Assembly: GCF_000720475.1 (NCBI RefSeq)
Contig: NZ_JOAP01000031.1
Coordinates: 1-64,000 of the forward strand
Length of the DNA: 64,000 nucleotides
Direction: 5' to 3'
Origin: Streptomyces aureocirculatus
GTDB taxonomy: Bacteria > Actinomycetota > Actinomycetes > Streptomycetales > Streptomycetaceae
Shown piece after piece: positions 51,740 through 60,931 of the stretch (position 1 is its first letter; the number at the start of each line of letters is the position of its first letter). Under the pieces are notes generated by a model. The model searched no databases, was not told the origin of the DNA, and saw nothing but the letters and a program-made list of their open reading frames with translations. Made by a program: the position numbers and the translations under genes.

Positions 51740-52608
51740 TCACTCTGGTCGCGGGCCGCCACCGCCACCTGCGACTCCAGCAGGACGGACTGGCGGGCAA
51801 CACGCGGCGGCCGGACCACTACGTGGTGGTGACCATGGCCGACCCGGCCGCGCGGACCGTACTCGACGGAAGGCGGCCCACCGCCGAGACCGTGCCCGTC
51901 CCGGTGGCCGCCACCGGCGCTCTGCCCCTGGCGGCGGCCCGCAACGCGGGAGCGGCCAGGGCCCTTGCCGCCGGGGCCGACCTGCTGGTGTTCCTCGACG
52001 TCGACTGCGTCCCCGGCCCGGACCTGCTCGCCCGCTACGCCCGGACGGCGGCCGACGGCACCCTGCTGTGCGGCACGGTCGCCTATCTGCCGCCCCCACC
52101 GCGGGGCGGCTACCGGCTGAGCGCCCTTCCGGCCCTCGCGCCGCCCCACCCCGGCCGGCCCGTCCCCGGCGACTCGGAGGTCCTGCGGGACGGGGACCAC
52201 GACCTCTTCTGGTCCCTCTCCTTCGCCCTGACCGCGCCCACCTGGCGCGCCGTCGGCGGCTTCTGCGAGGACTACACCGGGTACGGCGGCGAGGACACCG
52301 ACTTCGCCCGCACCGCGGCCGCCCGCGGCGTCGGCCTGTGGTGGGTCGGCGGTGCGCCCGCCTACCACCAGCACCACCCGGTGAGCAGGCCGCCGGTCGA
52401 GCACCTCGACGACATCCTGCGCAACGGCTCGGTCTTCAAGAGGCGCTGGGGCATCTGGCCGATGAGGGGGTGGCTCGAGGACTTCGCCCGGCTCGGCCTG
52501 GTCGCGCACGACCCTCGTACCGACACCTGGTGGAAGATCCGGGACGGCGCCGAACCGGCCCCCGCCGGACGCGGGCCGGGCCGGGCGGGGGTTGGTCCGG
52601 TGCCGTAG
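51724..52608 (+). CDS. Glycosyltransferase family 2 protein
   Basis: A 294-residue GT-A-type enzyme starting VRIAVITLVAGRHRHLRLQQ, with donor/metal motif LLVFLDVDCVPGPDLL (DxD) and the C-terminal galactosyltransferase-like signature FCEDYTGYGGEDTDFARTAA. It ends in a low-complexity Gly/Pro tail. The GTG at 51724 has GAGGGGG upstream; an in-frame GTG 30 bp earlier arose by duplication and one 12 bp later overlaps the previous stop. Confidence 0.9.
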   Translation: MRIAVITLVAGRHRHLRLQQDGLAGNTRRPDHYVVVTMADPAARTVLDGRRPTAETVPVPVAATGALPLAAARNAGAARALAAGADLLVFLDVDCVPGPDLLARYARTAADGTLLCGTVAYLPPPPRGGYRLSALPALAPPHPGRPVPGDSEVLRDGDHDLFWSLSFALTAPTWRAVGGFCEDYTGYGGEDTDFARTAAARGVGLWWVGGAPAYHQHHPVSRPPVEHLDDILRNGSVFKRRWGIWPMRGWLEDFARLGLVAHDPRTDTWWKIRDGAEPAPAGRGPGRAGVGPVP

Positions 52609-52659
52609 GGGCACTCGGCGGAATGTCCGAAAACGCAAGGGGCGACACGGGAGGTAGTC

Positions 52660-53169
52660 GTGGCTGTTCGTCACCGACTGATCAAACGGCGGCCGGACGA
52701 CGTCTGGGCCGTCCTCGCCGACGGCAACAAGTACGCCGAGTGGGTCGTGGGAACCTCCGAGTCCCACCCGGTGGAGGGCCGCTGGCCGCAGCGGGACGCG
52801 GTCATCGCCTACGAGATCCGCCTGGGGCCGGTGCGGTTGTCCAACAAGACGGTCGTGCGCCGCTGCGAGGAGGGCTCCGCCCTGGAGCTGGAGGCGCATG
52901 CCGGACCGCTCGGCACGGCACGCATCGCCGTCGAGCTGCGTCCCTGGGGCGAGCACTGCCTGGTGATCCTGGACGAGCACCCGCTGCAGGGCGCCGGTGG
53001 GCGGCTGCACAACGTGGGGTTCGAGGCGCTGATCCAATTGCGGCACCGCGCCATGCTCGGCCGCCTCGCCCGGCTCTGCGAACACGGCGGGCGGAGCGGG
53101 CAGCCCGCCGACGGCCTGGCCGGGTCCGCGACCTCGCCGAACGGCGGAAGGGGCGCCGCCCATGCCTGA
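52660..53169 (+). CDS. SRPBCC family protein of the GT cluster
   Basis: A 169-residue START-fold protein beginning MAVRHRLIKRRPDDVWAVLA, with a C-terminal helix (GFEALIQLRHRAMLGRLARL) and a disordered tail. GGGAGG lies upstream of the GTG start. It overlaps the FAD oxidoreductase gene by 8 bp. It probably binds or cyclises a hydrophobic intermediate of the cluster; this is inference. Confidence 0.82.
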   Translation: MAVRHRLIKRRPDDVWAVLADGNKYAEWVVGTSESHPVEGRWPQRDAVIAYEIRLGPVRLSNKTVVRRCEEGSALELEAHAGPLGTARIAVELRPWGEHCLVILDEHPLQGAGGRLHNVGFEALIQLRHRAMLGRLARLCEHGGRSGQPADGLAGSATSPNGGRGAAHA

Positions 53170-54781
53170 CGCCGTGGTCATCGGGGCCGGCCCCAACGGA
53201 CTCGTCGCCGCCAACCTCCTGGCCGACGCCGGGTGGAGCGTGCAGGTCCTGGAGGCACAGCCCGAGCCGGGGGGCGCGGTGCGCCACGACCACGGTGTCG
53301 ACCCCGACTTCGTGAGCGACCTCTTCAGCTCCTTCTATCCGCTGGCGGCCGCCTCGCCGGTGCTCGCCGGTCTGCGCCTGGAGGACCACGGCCTCCGCTG
53401 GGCCCAAGCCCCTGCCGTGCTCGCCCACCCGCGCACCGACGGAAGCTGCGCCGTGCTCGACCGGCACGTCGACGGGACCGCCGCGTCCCTCGACGCCTTC
53501 GCGGCGGGCGACGGCGCCGCGTGGTCCCAACTGCACGGCGTGTGGGACGAGCTGCGGCCCGCGCTCATCGACGCTCTGTTCACCCCCTTTCCGCCCGTGC
53601 GGGCCGGAGCGCGGCTCGCCCTGCGGCTGCGGGCGGGCGGCGGCCTCCGCCTGGCGCGTTCCCTGGTGCTTCCCGTGCGCCGCCTGGGCGAGGAGGAGTT
53701 CCGGGGTGAGGGCGGGCGGCTGCTCCTCGCGGGCAACGCCCTGCACGCCGACCTCGCGCCCGAGGCGGCAGGCAGCGGCGGCTTCGGCTGGCTCATGTCG
53801 ATGCTCGGACAGACCTACGGCTTTCCGGTGCCGATCGGCGGGTCCGGCGCCCTGAGCCGGGCACTTGTCGGGCGGCTGCACTCCCGCGGCGGAAGCGTGC
53901 ACTGCGGGCAGCGCGTGGACCGGATCGTCGTACGGGGCGGGCGGGCCGTCGGCGTGCGCACGACGGCGGGCGACACGGTGACCGCGAACCGGGCCGTGCT
54001 CGCGGACGTGTCCGTACCCGCCCTGTACGGCGAACTCGTCGAAGCGGAGCATCTGCCCCGCCAACTCCTGGACGACCTGCGCCGCTTCCAGTGGGACTTC
54101 GCCACCTTCAAGGTCGACTGGGCGCTGGACGGCCCCGTGCCGTGGGAGGCCGAGCAGGCGTCCCGCGCCGGAACCGTCCACCTGGCCGACGGCATGGACG
54201 AGCTGACGCGCTTCGCCGCCCAGATCGCCATGGGCCTGGTCCCCGACCGCCCCTTCCTGCTGTTCGGCCAGATGAGCACCGCCGACCCGTCCCGCTCCCC
54301 CCTCGGCACCGAATCCGCCTGGGCCTACACCCACGTACCCCAGGAGGTCCGCGCGGACGCCGCCGACGAAGGCGTCACCGGCACGTGGGACGCCAAGGAA
54401 CAGGAGCTGATGGCCGACCGGGTCGAGCGTCAGGTCGAACGTTTCGCACCGGGGTTCCGCTCCCTGATACGTGCCCGGCGCGTCCTTGCGCCGCCCACCC
54501 TGCAGTCCATGGACGCCAACCTCGTCGGCGGCGCCATCAACGGCGGTACGACGGCCCTCCACCAGCAGCTCTTCTTCCGCCCCCTGCCGGGCACCGGGCG
54601 CCCCGAGACCGCCGTGGCGGGCCTGTACCTGGCCTCGTCGGGGGCCCACCCCGGGGGCGGCGTGCACGGCGCCCCCGGCGCCAACGCCGCACGCGCCGCG
54701 CTGCGCCGTCACCGGCTCCCGGGCATGACCCGTACGCAGCGCCTGCTCGCCCGCCGCGACCGCACGGGACGCAAACAGTGA
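53162..54781 (+). CDS. FAD-dependent oxidoreductase (phytoene desaturase-like)
   Basis: A 539-residue flavoprotein with the N-terminal dinucleotide motif VVIGAGPNGLVAANLLADAG and a second FAD contact (VLEAQPEPGGAVRHD). The carotenoid-type C-terminal signature is SSGAHPGGGVHGAPGANAAR. Family members desaturate, isomerise or oxidise polyenes and lipids. No phytoene synthase is in the window, so the substrate is probably not a standard carotenoid made here. Translationally coupled to the SRPBCC gene. Confidence 0.9.
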   Translation: MPDAVVIGAGPNGLVAANLLADAGWSVQVLEAQPEPGGAVRHDHGVDPDFVSDLFSSFYPLAAASPVLAGLRLEDHGLRWAQAPAVLAHPRTDGSCAVLDRHVDGTAASLDAFAAGDGAAWSQLHGVWDELRPALIDALFTPFPPVRAGARLALRLRAGGGLRLARSLVLPVRRLGEEEFRGEGGRLLLAGNALHADLAPEAAGSGGFGWLMSMLGQTYGFPVPIGGSGALSRALVGRLHSRGGSVHCGQRVDRIVVRGGRAVGVRTTAGDTVTANRAVLADVSVPALYGELVEAEHLPRQLLDDLRRFQWDFATFKVDWALDGPVPWEAEQASRAGTVHLADGMDELTRFAAQIAMGLVPDRPFLLFGQMSTADPSRSPLGTESAWAYTHVPQEVRADAADEGVTGTWDAKEQELMADRVERQVERFAPGFRSLIRARRVLAPPTLQSMDANLVGGAINGGTTALHQQLFFRPLPGTGRPETAVAGLYLASSGAHPGGGVHGAPGANAARAALRRHRLPGMTRTQRLLARRDRTGRKQ

Positions 54782-54819
54782 GGAGGACTGCCGAACGAGC
54801 AAGAAGCCGGAGGCCGCTC

Positions 54820-55695
54820 ATGGGCACCGGACCGCTCAGGAACCGGACGGTCGTGGTGACCGGCGCCGCCCGCGGGATCGGCGCGGCCCTCGCGCACGAA
54901 CTGGCGCGGCGGGGCGCCGCGGTCGCGCTGCTCGGCCACGAGAAGCGAGCCCTGGAGGCCATCGCCGCGGCGCTGCCGACCGCCACCCTGGTCCGCGAGG
55001 TCGACGTCACCGACCTCGCCGCGCTCGACGCCGCGGCCCACGACGTCCGCACGCGTCTGGCGCCCCCGTCCGCGGTCATCGCCAACGCCGGTGTCGCGCA
55101 GGGCGGGCCCTTCCTCGCGTCGGACCCGGACGACTGGCGGCGCGTGCTCGACGTGAACATCGTCGGCAGCGCCCACACCGCCCGCGTCTTCCTGCCGGAC
55201 CTGCTCGCCACCTCGGGCTACTTCCTACAGGTCGCGTCGCTCGCGGCGATCGGGGCGGCCCCGCTGCTCAGTGCCTACTGCGTCTCCAAGGCGGGAGTGG
55301 AGGCGCTGGCGCACACCCTGCAGGCCGAGACGGCGCACCGCGGTGTCGCCGTGGGCATCGCCTACCTCAACTGGGTGGACACCGGCATGCTGCGCGAACT
55401 CGATCGACACGGCCTCCTGCACGGCCTGCGCACGAGCATGCCGCCGCCCGCCCGCGGTGTGTCGGACCCCGACGCGGTGGCCGCACGCCTCGTACGGGCC
55501 GTGGAACGCCGCCGCACCGCCGTGTACGCCCCCGCCTGGCTCCGCCTCGTACAGCCGCTGCGTGCCGCCCTGCCTCCGGTCGTGCTGCGCGTGGCCCGCC
55601 GTCGGCTCCCCCGTCTGGAGGCCGCCACGCCCTGCCGGAGCAGCGGTCCGCTGGGTCCTGGAGGCCGGGCGGACCGGCGGGCGGACGGACGCTAG
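54820..55695 (+). CDS. SDR family oxidoreductase of the GT cluster
   Basis: A 291-residue short-chain dehydrogenase: TGAARGIG cofactor motif, ANAG, catalytic Ser in VASLA, and YCVSK. A C-terminal membrane-associating segment (LRLVQPLRAALPPVVLRVAR) is typical of SDRs that act on lipids. GGAGG lies upstream of the ATG. It is the last gene of the cluster; the stop overlaps the end of a convergent AraC remnant. Confidence 0.9.
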   Translation: MGTGPLRNRTVVVTGAARGIGAALAHELARRGAAVALLGHEKRALEAIAAALPTATLVREVDVTDLAALDAAAHDVRTRLAPPSAVIANAGVAQGGPFLASDPDDWRRVLDVNIVGSAHTARVFLPDLLATSGYFLQVASLAAIGAAPLLSAYCVSKAGVEALAHTLQAETAHRGVAVGIAYLNWVDTGMLRELDRHGLLHGLRTSMPPPARGVSDPDAVAARLVRAVERRRTAVYAPAWLRLVQPLRAALPPVVLRVARRRLPRLEAATPCRSSGPLGPGGRADRRADGR

Positions 55696-56264
55696 CGGTC
55701 GTACAGGGTGTGCCGCGGAGTGCGGCCGTAGCGCTGCCGGTACAGGACGGCGACTGAAGATGGCGGGTCGGCGTGAGGGCGTGGACGGTGGCGGCGAGGA
55801 GTTGGGCGGTGTTGGAGGCGCGCAGCCGGGCGTCACCGGCGCGATGCGGTCGACCACGTGGCGGCCGATGTAGGCGACGGTGGCACGCAGGTGCCGGGCG
55901 GCAGCGGGGCTGACGGCCGTCGGGCCGAGCAGCCGTGGCCCCACGGAGCGGCCGACCGGGTCGGCGACCCTCGTGAACAGGTCGGGGTCGAAAGTGATCA
56001 GGTCGTAGGTCAGGTCCGTGTGCCGCCCGGCGCAGGGCCGGTCGGGCGGCGCGAAGGCCACGACATCGCCGGGCCCGAAGTCGTGTTCGACGCCGTCGTA
56101 GGTGTGCAGCGGGATGACGCCCCCGTGCAGGACACCGATCGTGATCAGGCCGGTCGGCGCCACGGTGTACTCCATGCCGAAGCTGATGCGGGCCAGGTCG
56201 ACCGGTCCCCCGGCGGAGGCCTTGATGTGTGCGGAGGGCTCACTCCACGGCGTGTCCGCCCGGC
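55692..56264 (-). pseudogene. AraC-type regulator remnant
   Basis: The N-terminal cupin-like AraC domain is readable (LITIGVLHGGVIPLHTYDG, FGPGDVVAFAPPDRP). After VVDRIAPVTP it shifts frame into LRASNTAQLLAATVHALTPT, then shifts again into a C-terminal scrap, VLYRQRYGRTPRHTLYDR, ending at the TAG 55692-55694. The DNA-binding helices between these parts are deleted. No start codon precedes the readable N-terminus, which abuts the Ku stop. It is therefore broken at both ends. Confidence 0.8.
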
Positions 56265-57326
56265 TCAGGCGCTCCGCCGCTGTCTGCCGGCGGCGGACTT
56301 CTTCGCCGTGCTCTTCTTGGCCGTGGAGGACTTCGCCTTCGCCGCGGACGACTTCGCGGTGGACGACTTCGCTTCGGCCTTCTTGGTCGCGGACTTCTTC
56401 GCCGCGGGCGTCTTGGCCGTGGTCTTCTTCGCGGCGGACTTTCTCGCCGCGGACTTTCTCGCCGACGTCTGCTTCCGGGCCGTCCCGGTTTTCTTCGGCT
56501 TCAGCTCGTGCACGTCCGCGTCGGCGCCGGTCTCGCCGCGGGTCCTGCGCGCCCGCTGCACGGACTGTTCGAGCGCGGCCATGAGGTCCACGACCTCCCC
56601 GGAGGGCGCCTCCTCCGTCTCCGCGCGAGGCGGCTTCTTGCCTTCCGCCTTGGCCTGGATGACGTCCTCCAGCGCCTGCGTGTACCGGTCGGCGGCCCAT
56701 TCCGCGCCCTCGATGCCTTCCTCACGCGTCATGGAGTCGATGAGCTGTACGGCCCGGTCGATCTCGCTGTCGTCGATGTCGACGTCCTTGGGGGCGAGGC
56801 TCTCCGGGGAGCGGATCTCGTCGGGCCAGCGCATCGCGTGCAGGACGATGGCGTTGTCGCGGATGCGCAGGAGTCCGAGCCGCTCGCGGCCGTGCCAGGC
56901 GAATTTAGCGACGGCCGCCTTCGCGTTCCGCTCCAGGGCCTTCCGCAGGAGCGTGTACGGCTTCGCTGCGACGCCACCGTCGGGCTCCAGGTAGTAGCCC
57001 TCCCTGATCCGTACCGGATCGATGCTCTCGTAGGGGACGAACGCGGCGATCTCGATCGCTCTGGCCGTCGGCAGCGGGATCTCGCGGAGTTCCTCGTCCG
57101 AGACGGCGACGAGGGTGTCCTTGGACACCTCGTACCCCTTGCCGATCTCGTCCTGGCCGACCTCTCTGTCCTCGATCTCGCACACCTTGCGGGTGCGGAT
57201 CCGCCCCATGTCCTCCAGGTGGTACTGGTGGAAGTGGATGGAGTGGTCCTCCGTGGCGGCGACCACCTTGATCGGGATGGTGACCAGACCGAAACTGATG
57301 GCACCGGACCATACGGGGCGGGGCAT
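56265..57326 (-). CDS. ku: Ku DNA end-binding protein (NHEJ)
   Basis: A 353-residue bacterial Ku homodimer subunit: MPRPVWSGAISFGLVTIPIK, CEIEDREVGQDEIGKGYEV and the beta-barrel core through residue 250. The C-terminus has a long Lys/Ala/Ser-rich extension (repeats of AAKKS- and TAKKS-type), about 80 residues, common in actinomycete Ku and likely DNA-binding. It protects and joins double-strand breaks with LigD, which is not in the window. The ATG has GGAGG 6 nt upstream. Confidence 0.96.
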   Translation of the reverse strand: MPRPVWSGAISFGLVTIPIKVVAATEDHSIHFHQYHLEDMGRIRTRKVCEIEDREVGQDEIGKGYEVSKDTLVAVSDEELREIPLPTARAIEIAAFVPYESIDPVRIREGYYLEPDGGVAAKPYTLLRKALERNAKAAVAKFAWHGRERLGLLRIRDNAIVLHAMRWPDEIRSPESLAPKDVDIDDSEIDRAVQLIDSMTREEGIEGAEWAADRYTQALEDVIQAKAEGKKPPRAETEEAPSGEVVDLMAALEQSVQRARRTRGETGADADVHELKPKKTGTARKQTSARKSAARKSAAKKTTAKTPAAKKSATKKAEAKSSTAKSSAAKAKSSTAKKSTAKKSAAGRQRRSA

Positions 57327-57373
57327 GACGAACCTCCGGACTGCCCCGAGGTCTTCAGAAGTAGGAGCTGTAA

Positions 57374-57402
57374 GGGGCGCGCACCCAGTGGGTGTACGCC
57401 CC
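57374..57402 (-). terminator. Hairpin between the PAP2 and Ku genes
   Basis: GGGGCG/CGCCCC outer and CACCC/GGGTG inner stems form an interrupted hairpin 47 bp past the PAP2 stop and 48 bp before the Ku start. Confidence 0.6.
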
Positions 57403-57448
57403 TTCCCTGCTTCCTCTCACGGTAGGGCGCCCCCCGGCCCCTCACCAC

Positions 57449-58774
57449 TCAGACGAGTTCGGGCTGCGGTTCCGGCTTCGGTACCGGTGTGATCTTCGGC
57501 TCCCACTGCCTGGTGGTCCGTATGTAGCCGTGTATCACGGAACCCATCGCCAGAATGAGCAGGGGCCCGAACAGCCACGGATATCTGGCCATTTCCATCG
57601 GCAGATAGCGATAGGACACCAGGAGCGCCGCGAAAACCACCGTGCCGTGCGCGACCAGTTGAATTCCCGAGCGGTCCCAGCCACGGTCCAGCGAGCGCAT
57701 CGCGGCTTCGATCGTGACCGCGAACACCACTCCGGCGACAATGTCCACGCCGTAGTGATAGCCGAATCCCAGCGTGGCGCCGAGCGTGGCGAGGAGCCAG
57801 AAAGCACCCGCGTACTGCAGGACCCGTGGCCCCTTGCGGGAATGAATGAAGATCACGGTGGCCCATGCCGTGTGCAGGCTGGGCATGCAGTTGCGCGGGG
57901 TGATCTCGTCGAACGGCATCGGGTTCGGGGCGTGGACCGGCAGCGTGTCCGGCCACAGGTCGGCGATCGCCCACTGCCCGCCGTCGGAGCCGAAGGCGAA
58001 GATCGGCCCGACCACCGGGAAGATCATGTAGATGCCCGGCCCGAGGAGGCCGATCACCAGGAACGTGCGCACCAGATGATGACCGGGGAAGCGGCGCTCG
58101 ACCGCCACGTTGCGTAGCTGGTACAGGGCGACAAGGACCGCCGCGACCGCCAACTGGACGTAGACGAAGTCGAGGAAGTGGGAGCCGACCGGACCGGTGG
58201 CCCTGACCATCCGGCCCACCACCCACGAGGGGTTGCCGAGGGCGTGATCGGCGGTCGCCAGATACGGGTCGAGCACGGTCGGACGGGTCTTCGAGGTGAT
58301 GAGCAGCCAGGCGTCACCGGTCTTGCGGCCGGCCACGAGGAGCAGGCCGAGGCCGACGCCCTTCAGGAGCAGGACGCGTTCCGCGCCGGTGCGGCGCGTG
58401 ACAGCGATGACCGCACAGCCCAGAATCACCCACAGCGCGCCGTTGCCGAACATCATCTTCGCGTCGAAAGGCCACCGCACCAGAGCGAAGACGACATCGA
58501 TTCCGACTGCGACACCAAAAGCGATGTATCGCTGCCGCCAAGTGAGCACCACCATCATCAACGCCATACCGGCATACAGCAGCGGCCCCGACGCGGGGGC
58601 GAAAATCACCTCGCGCGCCTGATTGGCGATCGGCCCCGGGAGGCCGTAATGACGCGCGGCGATCTCCAGGGCGATGAGAAAGCCGAGGGCCACCACACTC
58701 GCCGCTGTCCACAGCATCGCCCGTGGCTGACGCCACGCGGCGAATACAGATGCACAATTTTTCCTGGAAAACAT
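57449..58774 (-). CDS. PAP2-superfamily membrane phosphatase/transferase (AUR1-like)
   Basis: A 441-residue membrane protein with many spans and the PAP2 signatures NCMPSLHTAW (motif 2 Ser-x-His) and YHYGVDIVAGVVFA (motif 3 His...Asp). The Arg/Lys motif 1 region is less clear. The length and arrangement suggest the inositolphosphotransferase/AUR1-like group, which moves phospho-head groups on lipids. The C-terminus is Pro-rich. The ATG at 58774 has no clear ribosome site, and the DNA upstream is AT-rich relative to the rest of the window. Confidence 0.85.
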   Translation of the reverse strand: MFSRKNCASVFAAWRQPRAMLWTAASVVALGFLIALEIAARHYGLPGPIANQAREVIFAPASGPLLYAGMALMMVVLTWRQRYIAFGVAVGIDVVFALVRWPFDAKMMFGNGALWVILGCAVIAVTRRTGAERVLLLKGVGLGLLLVAGRKTGDAWLLITSKTRPTVLDPYLATADHALGNPSWVVGRMVRATGPVGSHFLDFVYVQLAVAAVLVALYQLRNVAVERRFPGHHLVRTFLVIGLLGPGIYMIFPVVGPIFAFGSDGGQWAIADLWPDTLPVHAPNPMPFDEITPRNCMPSLHTAWATVIFIHSRKGPRVLQYAGAFWLLATLGATLGFGYHYGVDIVAGVVFAVTIEAAMRSLDRGWDRSGIQLVAHGTVVFAALLVSYRYLPMEMARYPWLFGPLLILAMGSVIHGYIRTTRQWEPKITPVPKPEPQPELV

Positions 58775-58971
58775 TCGCGATGCTATAGATATCAATGGTT
58801 TGGCCGATTTGTTAGATGTTGGCTATATGTCTCACTTTGCGCTAGATAGCATGGTTTTCCCGGTGGAGGACCAGCGACCAGGGCGATCGTTGTGAGGCGG
58901 ATCATGTTAGCGGGGAGCCGTTCAGGTGACTAACGGTCGCGATACACGGAAGGTCGTCATAGACCTGGGTC

Positions 58972-59166
58972 ATGAGCGATGAACAGACGTCATGGCACCC
59001 CGGTGAGATCGTCCCCGACAGCGGGATCTACGAGTGCGACTGCGGCGGCGAGCACCACTGGAGCACCGACGTGCGCGGCCACCGGTTCCCGCCGCTGCCC
59101 GAGACGTGCCTGGGCGAATACTGGCGGTTGCAGACGCAGGCCCACCCCGAGGACTCACTCCGCTGA
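58972..59166 (+). CDS. Small Cys/His protein, possible zinc-ribbon-like
   Basis: A 64-residue protein, MSDEQTSWHPGEIVPDSGIY then ECDCGGEHHWSTDVRGHRFP and PETCLGEYW. Three Cys and several His could bind a metal. The GEIVPDSGIYEC start resembles small YjzC-like proteins. No strong ribosome site is seen. It is convergent with the MFS gene; the 30 bp between them has two copies of GAGCGGACCC. Confidence 0.65.
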   Translation: MSDEQTSWHPGEIVPDSGIYECDCGGEHHWSTDVRGHRFPPLPETCLGEYWRLQTQAHPEDSLR

Positions 59167-59196
59167 CCCGAGCGGACCCGAGCGGACCCGCGGACC

Positions 59197-60693
59197 TTAC
59201 CCCTTGCTCCCCGTGGGTGCCGCGGGCGCCGAGACCGACAGCGGCGTCGCGATGTCCTCGAGCGAGCGCCGCTCGGCGGGCACGGCGAGCACGGCGGCCA
59301 CCAGGCCCGCGAGCGTCATCAGACCGGCGCCGATCTGGAAGGCGAGCGCCGTGTCGGACACCACGCCCGTCTCCGTGAGCTCGGAGAAGAGCAGCGGGCC
59401 GCTGATGCCTCCGGCCGCCGTACCGATGGCGTAGAAGAAGGCGATGGCCATCGCCCGGGTCTCCATCGGGAAGATCTCGCTGACGGTCAGATACGCGGAG
59501 CTGGCGCCGGCGGACGCGAAGAAGAGCACCACGCACCAGCAGGCCGTCAGGGTCTTCGCGGTCAGGTGCCCGCCGTCGAAGAGCCAGGCGGTGCCGAACA
59601 GGAGCAGGCCGGACAGGATGTACGTACCGGAGATCATGATGCGTCGGCCGACCGTGTCGAAGAGGCGGCCGAGCAGCAGCGGTCCGAGGAAGTTGCCGAC
59701 GGCCATCACCGCGAAGTAGTAGCCCGTCGATCCGCTGGGGACGTCGTAGAACGTGGTGAGGATGGCGCCGAAGCCGAAGGTGATCGCGTTGTAGAGGAAC
59801 GACTGCCCGATGAACAGCGAGAAGGCGAGCACCGAGCGTTTGCGGTAGGTCGAAAGGACGGTCTTCGCCACCGTGCCGAAACCGATGCTCTTGCGCGCGT
59901 GGATGGTGATCTGGCCCGCGGGCTCCGGCAGCGCCTCGCCCTTCTCCTCGACGATCTTCTCCTCCACCCCCCGTACAAGATCCTCCGCCTCGTCCCCGCG
60001 CCCGTGGATGAACAGCCAGCGCGGGCTCTCCGGGACGTTGCGGCGTACGAGCAGGATGACCAGGCCGAGAACCACGCCGAGGGCGAACGTGAGCCGCCAG
60101 CCCACGTCGAGCGCGAAGAGGTCCGTGTTCAGCGCGAGCACGGAGAGCAGGGCGCCGCCGACCGCACCGAGCCAGAAGCTGCCGTTGATGATCAGATCGA
60201 CGCGGCCGCGGTACCGGGACGGGATCAGCTCGTCGATGGCCGAGTTGATGGCCGCGTACTCACCGCCGATACCGAAGCCGGTCAGGAAGCGGAAGGCGAA
60301 GAACCACCAGCTCGAGAAGGACACCGCGGTGAGCGCCGTGGCCGCGAGATAGACGGCCAGCGTGATCAGGAAGAGCTTCTTGCGGCCGTAACGGTCGGTC
60401 AGCCAGCCGAAGAACAGGGCTCCGGCGCACGCTCCCGCCACATAGAGCGCGGCGGCCACACCGGTCACCTGCGCCGCGGTGATGGGCAGCCCGCTGCCCT
60501 CCTCCGAGAGCCGGCCGGCGATGCTGCCGACCACCGTGACCTCGAGGCCGTCCAGGATCCAGACGGTGCCGAGCCCGATGACGACGGTCCAGTGCCAGCG
60601 GGACCACGGCAGGCGGTCGAGCCGTGCCGGTACGGCGGTCGTGAGCGTGCCGGTCGCGGCACCGGCGCTCCCGTGGCGGTCACCCGTTGCCAT
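59197..60693 (-). CDS. MFS transporter, sugar/aromatic acid symporter type
   Basis: A 498-residue 12-span transporter. The loop 2-3 motif GWLTDRYGRKKLFLITL and FLTGFGIGGEYAAINSAIDE are typical of the sugar/metabolite proton symporter family, as is VPESPRWLFIHGRGDEAEDL in the central loop. The substrate is unknown. The start ATG 60693 is clear from AAGGAGG 6 nt upstream. Confidence 0.92.
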   Translation of the reverse strand: MATGDRHGSAGAATGTLTTAVPARLDRLPWSRWHWTVVIGLGTVWILDGLEVTVVGSIAGRLSEEGSGLPITAAQVTGVAAALYVAGACAGALFFGWLTDRYGRKKLFLITLAVYLAATALTAVSFSSWWFFAFRFLTGFGIGGEYAAINSAIDELIPSRYRGRVDLIINGSFWLGAVGGALLSVLALNTDLFALDVGWRLTFALGVVLGLVILLVRRNVPESPRWLFIHGRGDEAEDLVRGVEEKIVEEKGEALPEPAGQITIHARKSIGFGTVAKTVLSTYRKRSVLAFSLFIGQSFLYNAITFGFGAILTTFYDVPSGSTGYYFAVMAVGNFLGPLLLGRLFDTVGRRIMISGTYILSGLLLFGTAWLFDGGHLTAKTLTACWCVVLFFASAGASSAYLTVSEIFPMETRAMAIAFFYAIGTAAGGISGPLLFSELTETGVVSDTALAFQIGAGLMTLAGLVAAVLAVPAERRSLEDIATPLSVSAPAAPTGSKG

Positions 60694-60788
60694 CCCAGCC
60701 TCCTTCGCCCGCCTGCGAGGGCCCACACCGTCCGCCCCGCTGATCCGGTCCGTGCTGAGGCACCGTGTTCCCGCGGGCCCTCGACGCA

Positions 60789-60815
60789 CACGCCGTCCAC
60801 GCCGTCCACGCCGTC
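60789..60815. repeat. Three 9-bp tandem repeats
   Basis: CACGCCGTC occurs three times in tandem in the 238-bp divergent region between the MFS and isochorismatase-like genes. Confidence 0.8.
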
Positions 60816-60931
60816 CACGAAGCATCACCGCCCGCGTCCCGGGCCGCAGCCCGTCAGGGTCCGAGCGGGCTACCGCGCTGCCGGTTCTTCCGGGAAGCTC
60901 TGATTCCCGAAGCAGAGATGGGACGGCAGAC

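Noticed and set aside
53162..54781. A carotenoid biosynthesis cluster
   Set aside because: No phytoene synthase, GGPP synthase or cyclase is present; only one phytoene-desaturase-like enzyme among glycosyltransferases.
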